A stretch of 64,000 bases of DNA from Mycolicibacterium helvum (GCF_010731895.1 NZ_AP022596.1:992001-1056000); one strand, 5' to 3'; numbered from the stretch's first letter, positions 52,956-62,613 are shown. Translations and numbers: made by a program. The notes: generated by a model not told the origin, from the sequence alone.

Positions 52956-55106
52956 ATGGCTGTAGAGAACACCATCCAATGGGACAAGGATGCCGACGGC
53001 ATCGTCACCCTGACGTTGGACGATCCCACCGGGTCGGCCAACGTCATGAACGAGCACTACCAAGCGTCCATGCACAATGCGGTGGATCGCCTTGCCGCCG
53101 AGAAGGATTCGGTCACCGGCGTGGTGATAACCAGCGCGAAGAAGACCTTCTTCGCCGGAGGTGACCTCAAGGCGATTCAGCAGGTCACGCCGGAGACTGC
53201 GGACCAGTTCTTCGCCACCGCGGAGTACATCAAGGCCGACCTGCGCAAGTTGGAGACGCTGGGCGTCCCGGTCGTCGCCGCCATCAACGGCGCCGCACTC
53301 GGCGGCGGCCTGGAGATCACGCTGGCATGTCATCACCGCATCGCAGCCGACGTCAAGGGTGTGCAGATCGGCCTGCCCGAGGTCACTTTGGGCCTGCTGC
53401 CCGGCGGCGGCGGTGTCGCGCGCACGGTGCGGATGTTCGGCGTCCAGAAAGCCTTCATGGAGGTCCTGAGCCAGGGCACCCGGTTCAAGCCGGCCAAGGC
53501 GGTCGAAATCGGGCTTATCGACGAAGTGGTCGGCACCGTCGAGGAACTGGTGCCCGCTGCCAAGGCTTGGATCAAGGCCAACCCCGACGCTTTCGAGCAG
53601 CCGTGGGACAAGAAGGGCTACAAGATGCCCGGCGGCACTCCGTCCAGCCCGGCGCTGGCCGCGATCCTGCCATCGTTCCCGGCGCTGCTGCGCAAGCAGC
53701 TCAAGGGCGCGCCGATGCCGGCCCCGCGAGCCATCCTGGCCGCCGCGGTCGAGGGTGCCCAGGTCGACCTCGACACCGCCAGCCGCATCGAGAGCCGTTA
53801 TCTGACGCAGTTGGCGGCCGGCCAGATCTCCAGCAACATGATCCAGGCCTTCTTCTTCGATATGCAGGCCATCAACGGCGGTGGCTCTCGCCCGGAGGGC
53901 ATCGCGAAGCAGGAGATCCGCAAAATCGGTGTGCTGGGCGCGGGCATGATGGGCGCCGGCATCGCCTACGTCTCGGCGAAAGCCGGCTTCGACGTGGTAC
54001 TCAAGGATGTCAGCATCGAAGCCGCCGAAATGGGCAAGAACTACTCGGAGAAGATCGAGGCCAAGGCACTCGAGCGGGGCCGCACCACCCAGGAGCGCAG
54101 TGACACGCTCCTCGCCCGCATCACGCCAACCGCCGATCCGCAGGGCCTTCAGGGCGTCGACTTCGTCATCGAGGCCGTCTTCGAGAACCAGGACCTCAAG
54201 CACAAGGTCTTCGGCGAGATCGAGGACATCGTCGAACCGAACGCGCTGCTGGGTTCGAACACCTCGACGCTGCCCATCACCGGGCTGGCGTCCGGGGTCA
54301 AGCGCCAAGAGGATTTCATCGGTATCCACTTCTTCTCGCCGGTCGACAAGATGCCACTGGTGGAGATCATCCGGGGTGAGAAGACCTCCGACGAGGCGCT
54401 GGCCCGGGTGTTCGATTACACGCTGGCCATCGGCAAGACCCCGATCGTGGTCAACGACAGCCGCGGGTTCTTCACCAGCCGGGTCATCGGCACCTTCGTC
54501 AACGAGGCCATGGCGATGCTCGGCGAGGGTGAAGCCCCCGCCAGTATCGAACAGGCGGGTAAGCAGGCCGGCTACCCGGCGCCGCCGCTGCAGCTACTCG
54601 ATGAGCTCAATCTCGATCTGTTGCAGAAGGTTTCGATCGCCAATGAGCGCGGATCCCAGGAGGCGGGGCGTACCTACGTCAAGCACCCCGGCGAGTACGT
54701 CGTCGATCAGATGATCGAGATCGGCCGGCCCTCCCGCCTCAAGGGTGCCGGGTTCTACTCCTACGTCGACGGCAAACGCGTCGGGCTGTGGGAGGGCCTG
54801 GCCGAGACCTTCAAGTCCGGCACCGCCGATATTCCGATGCAGGACATGATTGACCGCATGCTGTTCGCCGAGGCACTGGAAACCCAGAAGTGCATCGACG
54901 AGGCGGTCCTCACCACGACTGCCGATGCCAACATCGGCTCGATACTCGGCATCGGGTATCCCGCGTGGACCGGCGGCAGCGCGCAGTTCATCGTCGGCTA
55001 CTCCGGTCCGCTGGGCACCGGCAAGGCAGCGTTCGTGGCTCGAGCCAAAGAGCTGGCCGCCAAGTACGGCGACCGCTTCCTGCCCCCGGCGTCGCTGGAG
55101 GCCTGA
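52956..55106 (+). CDS. fadB: Multifunctional beta-oxidation protein FadB (enoyl-CoA hydratase/3-hydroxyacyl-CoA dehydrogenase)
   Basis: A 716-residue fusion. The N-terminal crotonase domain (res ~1-200) has FFAGGDLKAI and AALGGGLEITLACH plus LPEVTLGLLPGGGGVARTV with the catalytic Glu region. The C-terminal 3-hydroxyacyl-CoA dehydrogenase (~325-700) has IGVLGAGMMGAGIAYVSAKA, an NTSTLPITGLASG motif, and IGIHFFSPVDKMPLVEII with the catalytic His. It pairs with FadA upstream. It ends at a perfect 21-bp hairpin. Confidence 0.96.
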   Translation: MAVENTIQWDKDADGIVTLTLDDPTGSANVMNEHYQASMHNAVDRLAAEKDSVTGVVITSAKKTFFAGGDLKAIQQVTPETADQFFATAEYIKADLRKLETLGVPVVAAINGAALGGGLEITLACHHRIAADVKGVQIGLPEVTLGLLPGGGGVARTVRMFGVQKAFMEVLSQGTRFKPAKAVEIGLIDEVVGTVEELVPAAKAWIKANPDAFEQPWDKKGYKMPGGTPSSPALAAILPSFPALLRKQLKGAPMPAPRAILAAAVEGAQVDLDTASRIESRYLTQLAAGQISSNMIQAFFFDMQAINGGGSRPEGIAKQEIRKIGVLGAGMMGAGIAYVSAKAGFDVVLKDVSIEAAEMGKNYSEKIEAKALERGRTTQERSDTLLARITPTADPQGLQGVDFVIEAVFENQDLKHKVFGEIEDIVEPNALLGSNTSTLPITGLASGVKRQEDFIGIHFFSPVDKMPLVEIIRGEKTSDEALARVFDYTLAIGKTPIVVNDSRGFFTSRVIGTFVNEAMAMLGEGEAPASIEQAGKQAGYPAPPLQLLDELNLDLLQKVSIANERGSQEAGRTYVKHPGEYVVDQMIEIGRPSRLKGAGFYSYVDGKRVGLWEGLAETFKSGTADIPMQDMIDRMLFAEALETQKCIDEAVLTTTADANIGSILGIGYPAWTGGSAQFIVGYSGPLGTGKAAFVARAKELAAKYGDRFLPPASLEA

Positions 55107-55113
55107 TCCCCCT

Positions 55114-55156
55114 GGCAATGCTCTCCGCGAGTTCTGAACTCGCGGAGAGCATTGCC
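55114..55156. terminator. Perfect 21-bp inverted repeat after fadB
   Basis: Arms at 55114-55134 and 55136-55156 are exact reverse complements with a single T between them, centre GAGTTC-T-GAACTC. It begins eight bases after the fadB stop. No T-run follows, as is common for mycobacterial terminators. In RNA a short loop must open from the centre, still leaving an ~18-bp stem. It lies just before the esterase gene. Confidence 0.9.
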
Positions 55157-55181
55157 GGTGCCGCGGCAGAAGGGCAGTTCG

Positions 55182-56225
55182 ATGCACGCCAGAGGTATAA
55201 CGTCGCGGTTGGCCTGGAGCACGGGTATCGCCGGCGCCGGGTTCGCCGCGAAGGCAGCGCTGACCGCATGGTGTGATCGGCGTGGGGTCGATCCGCAACT
55301 GCGCAGCCCACTGTTGCCCATGGTGTCTGTCCCGTATACGGCGGCGACATTGCCGATATGGCGAATGATGTTCCAGGTACCGCGGTGGTCGGGTCCAGGG
55401 GTCCGCGTCCGGACCCGCTTTTTTGGCGAGGCGAACATCCGGGTACGAGTGACGACACCAGCCGGTGAAGCGCGCCGCCGGCCGCTGGTGATCTGGCTGC
55501 ATTCAGGCGGCATGATCGCAGGCTCTCCGCAGTTCGAGGGTCCGATGGCCGGGATCCTGGCGCGCCGGGTCGATGCCGTGGTCGTGGCGCCCGACTATCG
55601 CTTGGCACCCCAACATTCCTTCCCCGCCGCGCTCGACGACTGCGTCGGCACGGTGAAATGGGCGATCGCCCACGCCGACCAACTCGGCATCGACCCGAAC
55701 CGCATTGCGCTCGCCGGGGCCAGCGCCGGCGGTGGCCTCGCTGCCACATGCGCACAGCGGTGCCGCGATGAAGGTATCGAAATCCGTTCGCTGGCATTGC
55801 TTTACCCGATGCTGGACAACCGGCCTGTTCAGTCACCACTGTGCGCCGGCGTCGCGTGGAACGGCACGTCGAATCAGTTCGCGTGGGACAGCTACCTCGG
55901 GAACAATGCCGGTGACTGCCCCCCCTATTCCGTCGCGAGCCGACGGGATGATCTGACCGCAGCCCCACCCACACTCATCGCCGTCGGCGATATCGACATT
56001 CTCTGTGCCCAGTCGACCGAGTATGCGAACCGACTGCGCGAGTGCGGAATTCCCTGCGAACTCCGCGTGGTCCCCGGCATGTACCACGCTGCCGACATCC
56101 TCGTGCCGTGGTCTCGGAAGATGCGTCGGCTGCACGCCGACGTGACCGAGCACCTCCGCGGCCATCTGTCGGCGCCGGCGCGGCTCAGCAGTGAATCACC
56201 GTGCCGCCACCGCCGTCGACGCTAA
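55182..56225 (+). CDS. Alpha/beta hydrolase of hormone-sensitive-lipase type
   Basis: A ~347-residue esterase/lipase. The oxyanion motif is LHSGGMIAGS (HGG-like with Ser in place of the first Gly), the nucleophile elbow is GASAGGGLA, and late Asp (GDIDILC) and His (GMYHAAD) complete the triad. ATG 55182 was chosen because the frame upstream lies in the terminator hairpin. It could cleave the esters a Baeyer-Villiger enzyme would make. Its 3' end overlaps the convergent PPDK-like gene by 41 bp. Its basic C-terminus (CRHRRRR) is odd and may result from that overlap. Confidence 0.9.
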   Translation: MHARGITSRLAWSTGIAGAGFAAKAALTAWCDRRGVDPQLRSPLLPMVSVPYTAATLPIWRMMFQVPRWSGPGVRVRTRFFGEANIRVRVTTPAGEARRRPLVIWLHSGGMIAGSPQFEGPMAGILARRVDAVVVAPDYRLAPQHSFPAALDDCVGTVKWAIAHADQLGIDPNRIALAGASAGGGLAATCAQRCRDEGIEIRSLALLYPMLDNRPVQSPLCAGVAWNGTSNQFAWDSYLGNNAGDCPPYSVASRRDDLTAAPPTLIAVGDIDILCAQSTEYANRLRECGIPCELRVVPGMYHAADILVPWSRKMRRLHADVTEHLRGHLSAPARLSSESPCRHRRRR

Positions 56226-59200
56226 CTCTGTCACCGGTCGAGAGCACCTTGGTTCCCGCCCCGGTGTCCATCACGCACGGCACTCCCAGCTCCCGCGCGA
56301 TGAATGCACCGCGGCTCATCGACCCACCAGCGTCTACGACAACAGCTGCAGCACACGACATGTACGGAATCCAGCCGGTGTCCGCCGTCGGACACACCAG
56401 AATCTCCCCTGGTTCGAACGGGTCGGTGACGGGATCGAGGACGACGCGAACGACTCCCTGCGCAACACCTGCCGATGCCGCGACGCCTTTGAGGTGGGTG
56501 CTCTGCGCGTCCGACTGGGCGGGACCCGAGCGCGGCAAGGCGGCCGGCTGCCCGATCCACGACTCGGGCAACTCGTGAGCGAGATACCGAGCGCGCTGGC
56601 CGGCGCGGACGTCGACGATGCTGGACAACAAGGACGGATCGGCATGCAGCAACTCCGCCGAGGTCAGTAGCAGCACGTCAGCTGGCTTGGCCAGCAATCC
56701 GCCGGCGACGAACTCCCGTCCCATGATTCGTGCAGCGGCCCGCAGAACGTCGAAGACCTGCAATACCATGGCTGCGCCTTCTTCACGGGGCGCAACCAGC
56801 TGCCGAGCCATGGCTACGGCCGCTTTTGCCGTCGCGCGATGGCGCCACGACGCGCTACCGAGCAGCCGGGCCACTGCCTCGTGTGAAGGGTTCACCTTGT
56901 CACGCGAGCCACGATCGGGCAGCGCTGCACGCCGTTGCAGTGTTGCCGCAAGGAGCTCCGGCCGTTCGCGCCACGAGGGCGCGGACAACTCGAACGCAGC
57001 TGGCCCGTGGTAACCGAACCGGGCCAGGAAACTCGCCAGACTCTGTTCGTCACGCGCCACGGCGGCCAACTCGTCGAGCAACTGCTGTTCGATGAGTCTC
57101 GCACCCGCCGAGCCGATTTCACATTCCAGGCCGCCCAATCCGGCTGATCGGCACGCCGCCGTCAACGACTGCACAGCAATCATGCAACCGTGAGCGCCGA
57201 GAGCGTCCCACTCCAACGCCGATTCCAGCATCCGCTCAGCCCGCAGGAAAACTGCGCGCGCATTGCGTCCACGTTCGAGATCGGCGAGGGTCCGTTCGTA
57301 CCAAACCTGCTGATTGGCTGCAGCGGCTCGCATTGCCCGCGGCAGGCGCAGGTAGACGGCGGGTACCCGCAGGAGCCCAGCCGCACCGAGGGTGGGTGTT
57401 CGATCAGCAATCCAGCGCATCCGGTCCACGTTGATGGCCGGGCGACCGTGGAACACGCCGAACAGGCGATGGAACGGATCTCGGTCGGACACTTCATCCT
57501 TGGTGATCAGCCCGATCCGGTGCCACGCCCTGCGCATCGCTTGCTCGCCGTTGCGCTCGAACAGGTCCCAGGTCAGTGGTGTCGGCACGGCTGGAACGGC
57601 CTCGGCCACTCCGGCAGTCGTCCACGCGGCGTTCGACGGACTTTCCATGTGGACGGGGTTCGGCACGAACGCGCTGTTCAGCTGCACCGCAGGCTTCTTC
57701 GATGCACGGGAGTCCCAGGCGTCGAGGATTGCGAGCTCCGGGAGCAGCGATTCGACCGAGCCCGCCGCGATCGGTTCACCTTCGGTCGCCAGACCCAACC
57801 ACACGGCGCCGGTAGAGCCGTCGACCGTGATCGTGTCCCCGGCCCGGAACAGCACCTGACCGGCGGGGCCGAGGATGTTCTCGCCGTCGATCGACAGTTC
57901 GTGGGCGCCGACAACTGCGGGCACACCCCAGCCCCGCGCCACTACCGCGGCGTGACTGACAAGGCCGCCACGCATCGTCAGAATGCCCTTGGCAACCGAC
58001 ATGCCGTGCACGTCATCGGGATCTGTCTCTGCCCGCACCAGAATCACGCCGTCCTCGGCAAGCGCAGCGTCGTTCGCATCGAGGACCACTCGCCCACTGG
58101 CCTGCCCCGGCGAAGCAGCCAGTCCCGTCGCAACTTTGGAGCCGTGCGTACCGCGGCTGCCGGCCAGGTCGGCGCACGCACGGGCGCGAACATCAGCGGG
58201 GACGCGGGCAACCGCCTCCTCGGTGGTCAGCGCGATGTGCGGGTCGGTGACCATCGCGACCGCGGCCCGAACGGCAGCAATTGCGCTGCGCTTTCCGACT
58301 CTGGTCTGCAGAATCCACAATCGTCCCTGCTCGTAGGTGAATTCCACATCGCAGATGTCGCGGTAGTGCTCCTCGAGCCGGCGCAGATGCCGCAGCAGCT
58401 CGGTGTATGCGTGTGGGTCGTACTGCTCGAGCGCACTGATGTCCTGGGTTCGCGCGGCGCCCGACACAACGTCCTCACCCTGGGCCTCGGGCAGAAAATC
58501 ACCGAATGGCTTGCTCTCGCCGGTGGACGGATTCCGGGTGAACACCACGCCGGTGCCGGAATTCGTGCCGCGGTTGCCGAACACCATCGCCTGGACGTTG
58601 ACCGCGGTCCCCGTCGACTCGTCCACGCCCTCGCGTGCGCGGTAGGCCCGGGCGCGGGGGTTGTCCCATGACCGGAATACCGCCTCCACTGCCTGGCGCA
58701 GTTGTTGTTCGGGTTCGGCGGGTACTGCCGTACCCGTCTCCTTCTCGATGACCGTCTGCAACCGCTTGGTCTCGGCTCGGAGTTCGGCGACGCTGCGCCC
58801 GTTGCGGCCCGGCTCGCCAAGAACCTGGTGCGGCGCGCCCAGGACGGTGGCCCCGAACATGCGCAGGAACCGTCGATAGGTGTCCCACGCAAAGCCTTCA
58901 TCATTGGCGACAGCCGCGAGTCCGGTCACGTTGGACTCGTTGATCCCGAGGTTGAGAACGGTATCGAGCATCCCCGGCATCGACCGGGGCGCACCACTGC
59001 GCACCGCGACCAACAGCGGGTCATCGTTCGCACCGAAGCTGCGACCGACGCGGTCTCCGATCACCGCCACTTCGGCGTTGATCGCCGGCGTCAGTTGGGC
59101 CGGCCAGCCGCTGCGCCGGTACTCGCTGCACATGTCGACGGCAATCGTGAAGCCCGGCGGCACAGGCAATCCCAAGACCGACGTCATCTCGGCCAGGCCG

Positions 59201-59301
59201 GCGCCTTTGCCTCCCAGTAACGCACCCAATTCCCTGGGCGGTGCCTCGTGCGGGTGGTCGAACCGGTAGATGGGCATCGTGGTGGTAACGGTGATTGTCA
59301 T
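56185..59301 (-). CDS. PPDK/PEP-synthase-like protein with ATP-grasp, His domain and degenerate second His domain
   Basis: A 1038-residue protein. Residues ~25-340 are the PPDK-type ATP-grasp domain (LGGKGAGLAEM; VRSGAPRSMPGMLDTVLNLG; GNRGTNSGTGVVFTRNPSTG). The swivelling phospho-histidine domain follows, with His450 in TMRGGLVSHAAVVARGWGVP. The PEP/pyruvate-binding TIM barrel of PPDK is absent. In its place is a ~450-residue region starting AVPTPLTWDLFERNGEQA that is homologous to the neighbouring 759-residue protein, ending in a second swivelling domain where the His is Arg997 (GGSMSRGAFIARELGVP). It is third gene of the operon, 13 bp after the 759-residue gene. Phosphotransfer from ATP to an unknown acceptor is inferred. 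Confidence 0.9.
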   Translation of the reverse strand: MTITVTTTMPIYRFDHPHEAPPRELGALLGGKGAGLAEMTSVLGLPVPPGFTIAVDMCSEYRRSGWPAQLTPAINAEVAVIGDRVGRSFGANDDPLLVAVRSGAPRSMPGMLDTVLNLGINESNVTGLAAVANDEGFAWDTYRRFLRMFGATVLGAPHQVLGEPGRNGRSVAELRAETKRLQTVIEKETGTAVPAEPEQQLRQAVEAVFRSWDNPRARAYRAREGVDESTGTAVNVQAMVFGNRGTNSGTGVVFTRNPSTGESKPFGDFLPEAQGEDVVSGAARTQDISALEQYDPHAYTELLRHLRRLEEHYRDICDVEFTYEQGRLWILQTRVGKRSAIAAVRAAVAMVTDPHIALTTEEAVARVPADVRARACADLAGSRGTHGSKVATGLAASPGQASGRVVLDANDAALAEDGVILVRAETDPDDVHGMSVAKGILTMRGGLVSHAAVVARGWGVPAVVGAHELSIDGENILGPAGQVLFRAGDTITVDGSTGAVWLGLATEGEPIAAGSVESLLPELAILDAWDSRASKKPAVQLNSAFVPNPVHMESPSNAAWTTAGVAEAVPAVPTPLTWDLFERNGEQAMRRAWHRIGLITKDEVSDRDPFHRLFGVFHGRPAINVDRMRWIADRTPTLGAAGLLRVPAVYLRLPRAMRAAAANQQVWYERTLADLERGRNARAVFLRAERMLESALEWDALGAHGCMIAVQSLTAACRSAGLGGLECEIGSAGARLIEQQLLDELAAVARDEQSLASFLARFGYHGPAAFELSAPSWRERPELLAATLQRRAALPDRGSRDKVNPSHEAVARLLGSASWRHRATAKAAVAMARQLVAPREEGAAMVLQVFDVLRAAARIMGREFVAGGLLAKPADVLLLTSAELLHADPSLLSSIVDVRAGQRARYLAHELPESWIGQPAALPRSGPAQSDAQSTHLKGVAASAGVAQGVVRVVLDPVTDPFEPGEILVCPTADTGWIPYMSCAAAVVVDAGGSMSRGAFIARELGVPCVMDTGAGTKVLSTGDRVSVDGGGGTVIHC

Positions 59302-59314
59302 GGCTTCCTCTGGC

Positions 59315-61594
59315 TCAGTGCCCGTCCGCGCTCGATCGCTCGCGGCCCAAGGTGGTCATCAGGTCTTGATGCAACTCCATCCAGACGTCGTGGTAGCTGT
59401 CGGTCAACGGGTCGGCGAACGCCGACTTCTCGCCTGAATCAAGACGCTGCCAAGCACTTTCGAGACGGCCTGCGTATCCGGACAGGTGCGGGAGTTCGGC
59501 TGGGAACTCAGCTGTCATGGCGAGCGCTGCGGTATGGAATTCGCGAAGTCGATCGATGACGACTGTGTCGTACTCCGGGTCGCTGTGATCGTTGATCTGA
59601 CCGGCCCCGGTGATATCTGGGCGCATCTGCCAGGCCGTGCAGATCTCCTTGAAGGGCTGATTCAGGGTGAGGAACGCAGCGTACGCCGTCTCGGTTTGGG
59701 GGCGGCAGCCCAACTCCGCCATGTGCTTTGCCAGCATCGCGGCGTGGACGTGGCGACCGCTCGGGCTCAGAATCCAGCCCGCGAGGCGCCCCTTCCGCAG
59801 CTTCACCAGACCATCGCGCGCCGCTATCTCCAGCATCTCCTGCACGGCAGCCGGTTCGAGCCCGGTCGACTGACAGATGACATCAGCCGACGCCATTCCC
59901 TTCACGATCAGAACATGCAAGATCGGCAGGATCTCGGCAACGTATTCGTCGGCGACGGAGGTCGGTGTTTCCGACGGTGCCGATATCGTGGCCTCGACAG
60001 GATTGCCCTCGCCAAGGATGGATACCTGGCCGGTAGCCCCGTCAACGCGGATCTCTGCGCCGTTGGTGATCCGCTTGGTCCCGTCGATGGTGTTGATGAC
60101 ACACGGAATACCAAGGGCTCTGGCGATGATCGCCGCGTGACTGAGCGGGCCGCCCACGTCGACGACCAGACCCGCAGCCCCCATGAAGAGCGCAACCCAG
60201 CCGGGATCGGTGGTCCGGGCAACGAGGATCTCCTGCGCTGACAGCGGTTGGGTGCACTCGGCGGCGTCGGTGACAACCCGGGCGATCCCGGTGGCGATCC
60301 CCGACGACACCGGCAGACCCGACACGGTCTCACCGACTATGGCGACCGACGTCGTCACGGTGATCGGCGAGGGTTCACCCACGCCGTAACCGGACAGCTC
60401 GATGTCCTGATAGCGCTTGCGCTGTTGCATGCGAAACCGCACGATGTCGCTCGCTGCGGCCGGCGGCCGTCCAGCGGCGATCTCTTCGAAGGTCAGGTAC
60501 ACGATGTCATCGGCGGATTCCAGCAGGCCGCGCTGTACGAAATCATCTGCAGTGCAACGGATAGCGAGCCGAAGGACGTCCAACACCCGCAGGAAGGCCG
60601 CCTTGACCGCCTCTCGTCGTGCTTCTGCGCGGGATGCACTACGCAGGGCCGCGTCGAACACCGGGCGCAACGCCGGTGACAGTCCGTCATGAACCAGTTT
60701 CACGGCAGCACTCTTATCGTTTCGCCGAGCCCGCCGACGAGCAGCGGGGCTCGACTCCTCGGGCATTGTTTGGTACGCCGCGGCAGCATCCACAACCAGG
60801 TTGGGCGCCTCCCGCCACGACCGGCTCACGAGCTCACCGGCATCCGGCCCGTGATAGCCGTGGTGGGCGACGAATTCGGCGACGCTCAGCCGTCCGCGGC
60901 CGATGTCCCATAGCCCGTCCGCGATCTTGGCTTCCTCCATGTCGGAGGTTGCGCACAGTAGCTGTGTTTCCAGACCAACGTGTCCAGCCCTGGCCGCCAG
61001 CTTGGCGACGGCCTGGTACGACGACTGGGCCACGGCCGCTTGAAGTGATTGCAGGAACATTGCGTGGCGGAAGCGGTCAAGCGCATCGGGGATCACCGCG
61101 CGGGCTTGTGCGGTGGTCATGTCCCGGCTGACGGCCGACTGCCACCATTGCCGGCTCTCGGCAACGAAAGCGTCGACCCTGCCACGATGTCCGGCCAAGG
61201 CGACCGGAGCGTTGCGGAGCACACGAAGCCAGCCTCGGCGCTCGGGGCGGGGCGTGCCCTCGTCCGAGTCGATGCCGAAGAAGTCGAGTTCGAACTTGGC
61301 TGGGCTCATTCCCGGCACTCGGCTCATTGCCACGCTGAAGGTGTCGATCACGGCGACCGGACGCCCATGCGAGATGGTGATCGTCGCCGTGCCGTGAGCC
61401 TCCTGCGCCGCGAGTTCGGCAGCGGAGTAGAGCCCGAGGCTCCGGTAGAGAGTTCGGCTGCCCTCGTTGATCGCATCCCCCCACAACGACCAGGTCAACG
61501 GGGTGGGAATACCGGGAATCGCCTCACCGACATTGCGGGTGGTCCATCGGACGCCGTCGGCGATGGGTTCGTGCAGGGGGTCGTAGATCGTCAT
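59315..61594 (-). CDS. PEP-utiliser-type phosphotransferase subunit with winged-helix C-terminus
   Basis: A 759-residue protein. Its first ~400 residues form a helical region beginning GIPTPLTWSLWGDAINEGSR, related to the acceptor-binding part of rifampin phosphotransferase-type proteins. A swivelling domain follows with the active His486 in VDVGGPLSHAAIIARALGIP. Residues ~555-625 look like a winged helix (ADVICQSTGLEPAAVQEMLE, DGLVKLRKGRLAGWILSPSG). It has no ATP-grasp domain, so phosphate must come from another protein, probably the next gene. ATG 61594 lies four bases after the stop of the AttH-like gene; a longer frame was rejected. Confidence 0.88.
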   Translation of the reverse strand: MTIYDPLHEPIADGVRWTTRNVGEAIPGIPTPLTWSLWGDAINEGSRTLYRSLGLYSAAELAAQEAHGTATITISHGRPVAVIDTFSVAMSRVPGMSPAKFELDFFGIDSDEGTPRPERRGWLRVLRNAPVALAGHRGRVDAFVAESRQWWQSAVSRDMTTAQARAVIPDALDRFRHAMFLQSLQAAVAQSSYQAVAKLAARAGHVGLETQLLCATSDMEEAKIADGLWDIGRGRLSVAEFVAHHGYHGPDAGELVSRSWREAPNLVVDAAAAYQTMPEESSPAARRRARRNDKSAAVKLVHDGLSPALRPVFDAALRSASRAEARREAVKAAFLRVLDVLRLAIRCTADDFVQRGLLESADDIVYLTFEEIAAGRPPAAASDIVRFRMQQRKRYQDIELSGYGVGEPSPITVTTSVAIVGETVSGLPVSSGIATGIARVVTDAAECTQPLSAQEILVARTTDPGWVALFMGAAGLVVDVGGPLSHAAIIARALGIPCVINTIDGTKRITNGAEIRVDGATGQVSILGEGNPVEATISAPSETPTSVADEYVAEILPILHVLIVKGMASADVICQSTGLEPAAVQEMLEIAARDGLVKLRKGRLAGWILSPSGRHVHAAMLAKHMAELGCRPQTETAYAAFLTLNQPFKEICTAWQMRPDITGAGQINDHSDPEYDTVVIDRLREFHTAALAMTAEFPAELPHLSGYAGRLESAWQRLDSGEKSAFADPLTDSYHDVWMELHQDLMTTLGRERSSADGH

Positions 61595-61598
61595 GCCA

Positions 61599-62549
61599 TC
61601 ACGCCCTGATGCTGAGGCCGTCGACGATGGATGCGCGCAACCCCACGACGGGATCGGTGCCGTCGGCGTGAATGTTGTTGGACGCCTCAACATTGCAGAA
61701 TCCGGTGCGCCCATCGGACTCTGCGACGCAGATGGTGTCGACGTTGTTGAAGGCTCCCCCGGCAACCGGGAACACCGCTCCGTCGATGACCGTCGCGCGC
61801 ACGCGGAACTCGGGCCGGCTGTCGAAGCGCATGACAAGCTCACCCCCACGATGGGTCAGCCCGTCGGCTTCCTGGTGGATGACGATGTCCACGTCACTGG
61901 TTCGGTGGTGTTGCTCGCCGTCGACGAGGATGCCGTCGAACACCAGGCGGCCCCCGACCGCGAGCACTGCCGTCGCTGAGAAGCACAGATCCGGTCCGAG
62001 CGTTCCGGCGAACCAACGGTGCGCGCGCACGGCGGAGTACAACCGCGGACCCCAAGACCTGTCGCGAAACGCCACCGCATCCACATCATGGCGCTGACCG
62101 CCAAGGACAACGGTGCCGGCAACGCGTCCGACACCCTCGAAGTGGTTGCCCGCCATATCGGCGGTCGTGGTGTCATCGCCGAGATAGGAGAACATCGGCC
62201 GACTCGACGTCCACGTCACGTCGACCTCGCAGCCGGGCTCGGACACGCGAAGGCTGTACTGATCGTCGGACAAGTCGATGCCCTGTGACGCCGAAACCCG
62301 ATACGCGGGTTCCTGTGTCGGCGTCCACCGCAGATCCCAGCCCGAGCTCCGGTAGCGGGTCCCGCCGGGGCCGAACACTGCGCACCAGTAGTTGCTGGTG
62401 AGAGTGGTCGGGTGAATAGCGAAGCGGTGCATACCCGCAACTCCGCGGTGCTCGTCGAACCACATGCACCAGTGGCTGTCCTGAAAGTGAGCGTCGTCCG
62501 GGGTCGGAGCGGTATGGACGTAGTTGTCCTGGGGCATATAGGGCTTCAC
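61599..62549 (-). CDS. AttH/DUF7065-like lipocalin-fold protein
   Basis: A 316-residue soluble protein with no signal peptide. It has a beta-sheet pattern in two halves and the block VAFRDRSWGPRLYSAVRAHR, similar to the RDHSWG motif of AttH/carotenoid-hydratase-like (DUF7064/DUF7065) proteins, which bind or modify terpenoid-like molecules. MHRFAIHPTTLTSNYWCAVF near the N-terminus fits as well. It is first gene of the operon with the two phosphotransferase-like genes and is divergent from a TetR gene. Enzymatic role unknown. Confidence 0.75.
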   Translation of the reverse strand: MKPYMPQDNYVHTAPTPDDAHFQDSHWCMWFDEHRGVAGMHRFAIHPTTLTSNYWCAVFGPGGTRYRSSGWDLRWTPTQEPAYRVSASQGIDLSDDQYSLRVSEPGCEVDVTWTSSRPMFSYLGDDTTTADMAGNHFEGVGRVAGTVVLGGQRHDVDAVAFRDRSWGPRLYSAVRAHRWFAGTLGPDLCFSATAVLAVGGRLVFDGILVDGEQHHRTSDVDIVIHQEADGLTHRGGELVMRFDSRPEFRVRATVIDGAVFPVAGGAFNNVDTICVAESDGRTGFCNVEASNNIHADGTDPVVGLRASIVDGLSIRA

Positions 62550-62613
62550 GGTGGCTCTCGTCCTGTCCCCTCCTCGGCACTGACCAGCAGGACCAGCGGA
62601 GTGATATCAAAGA

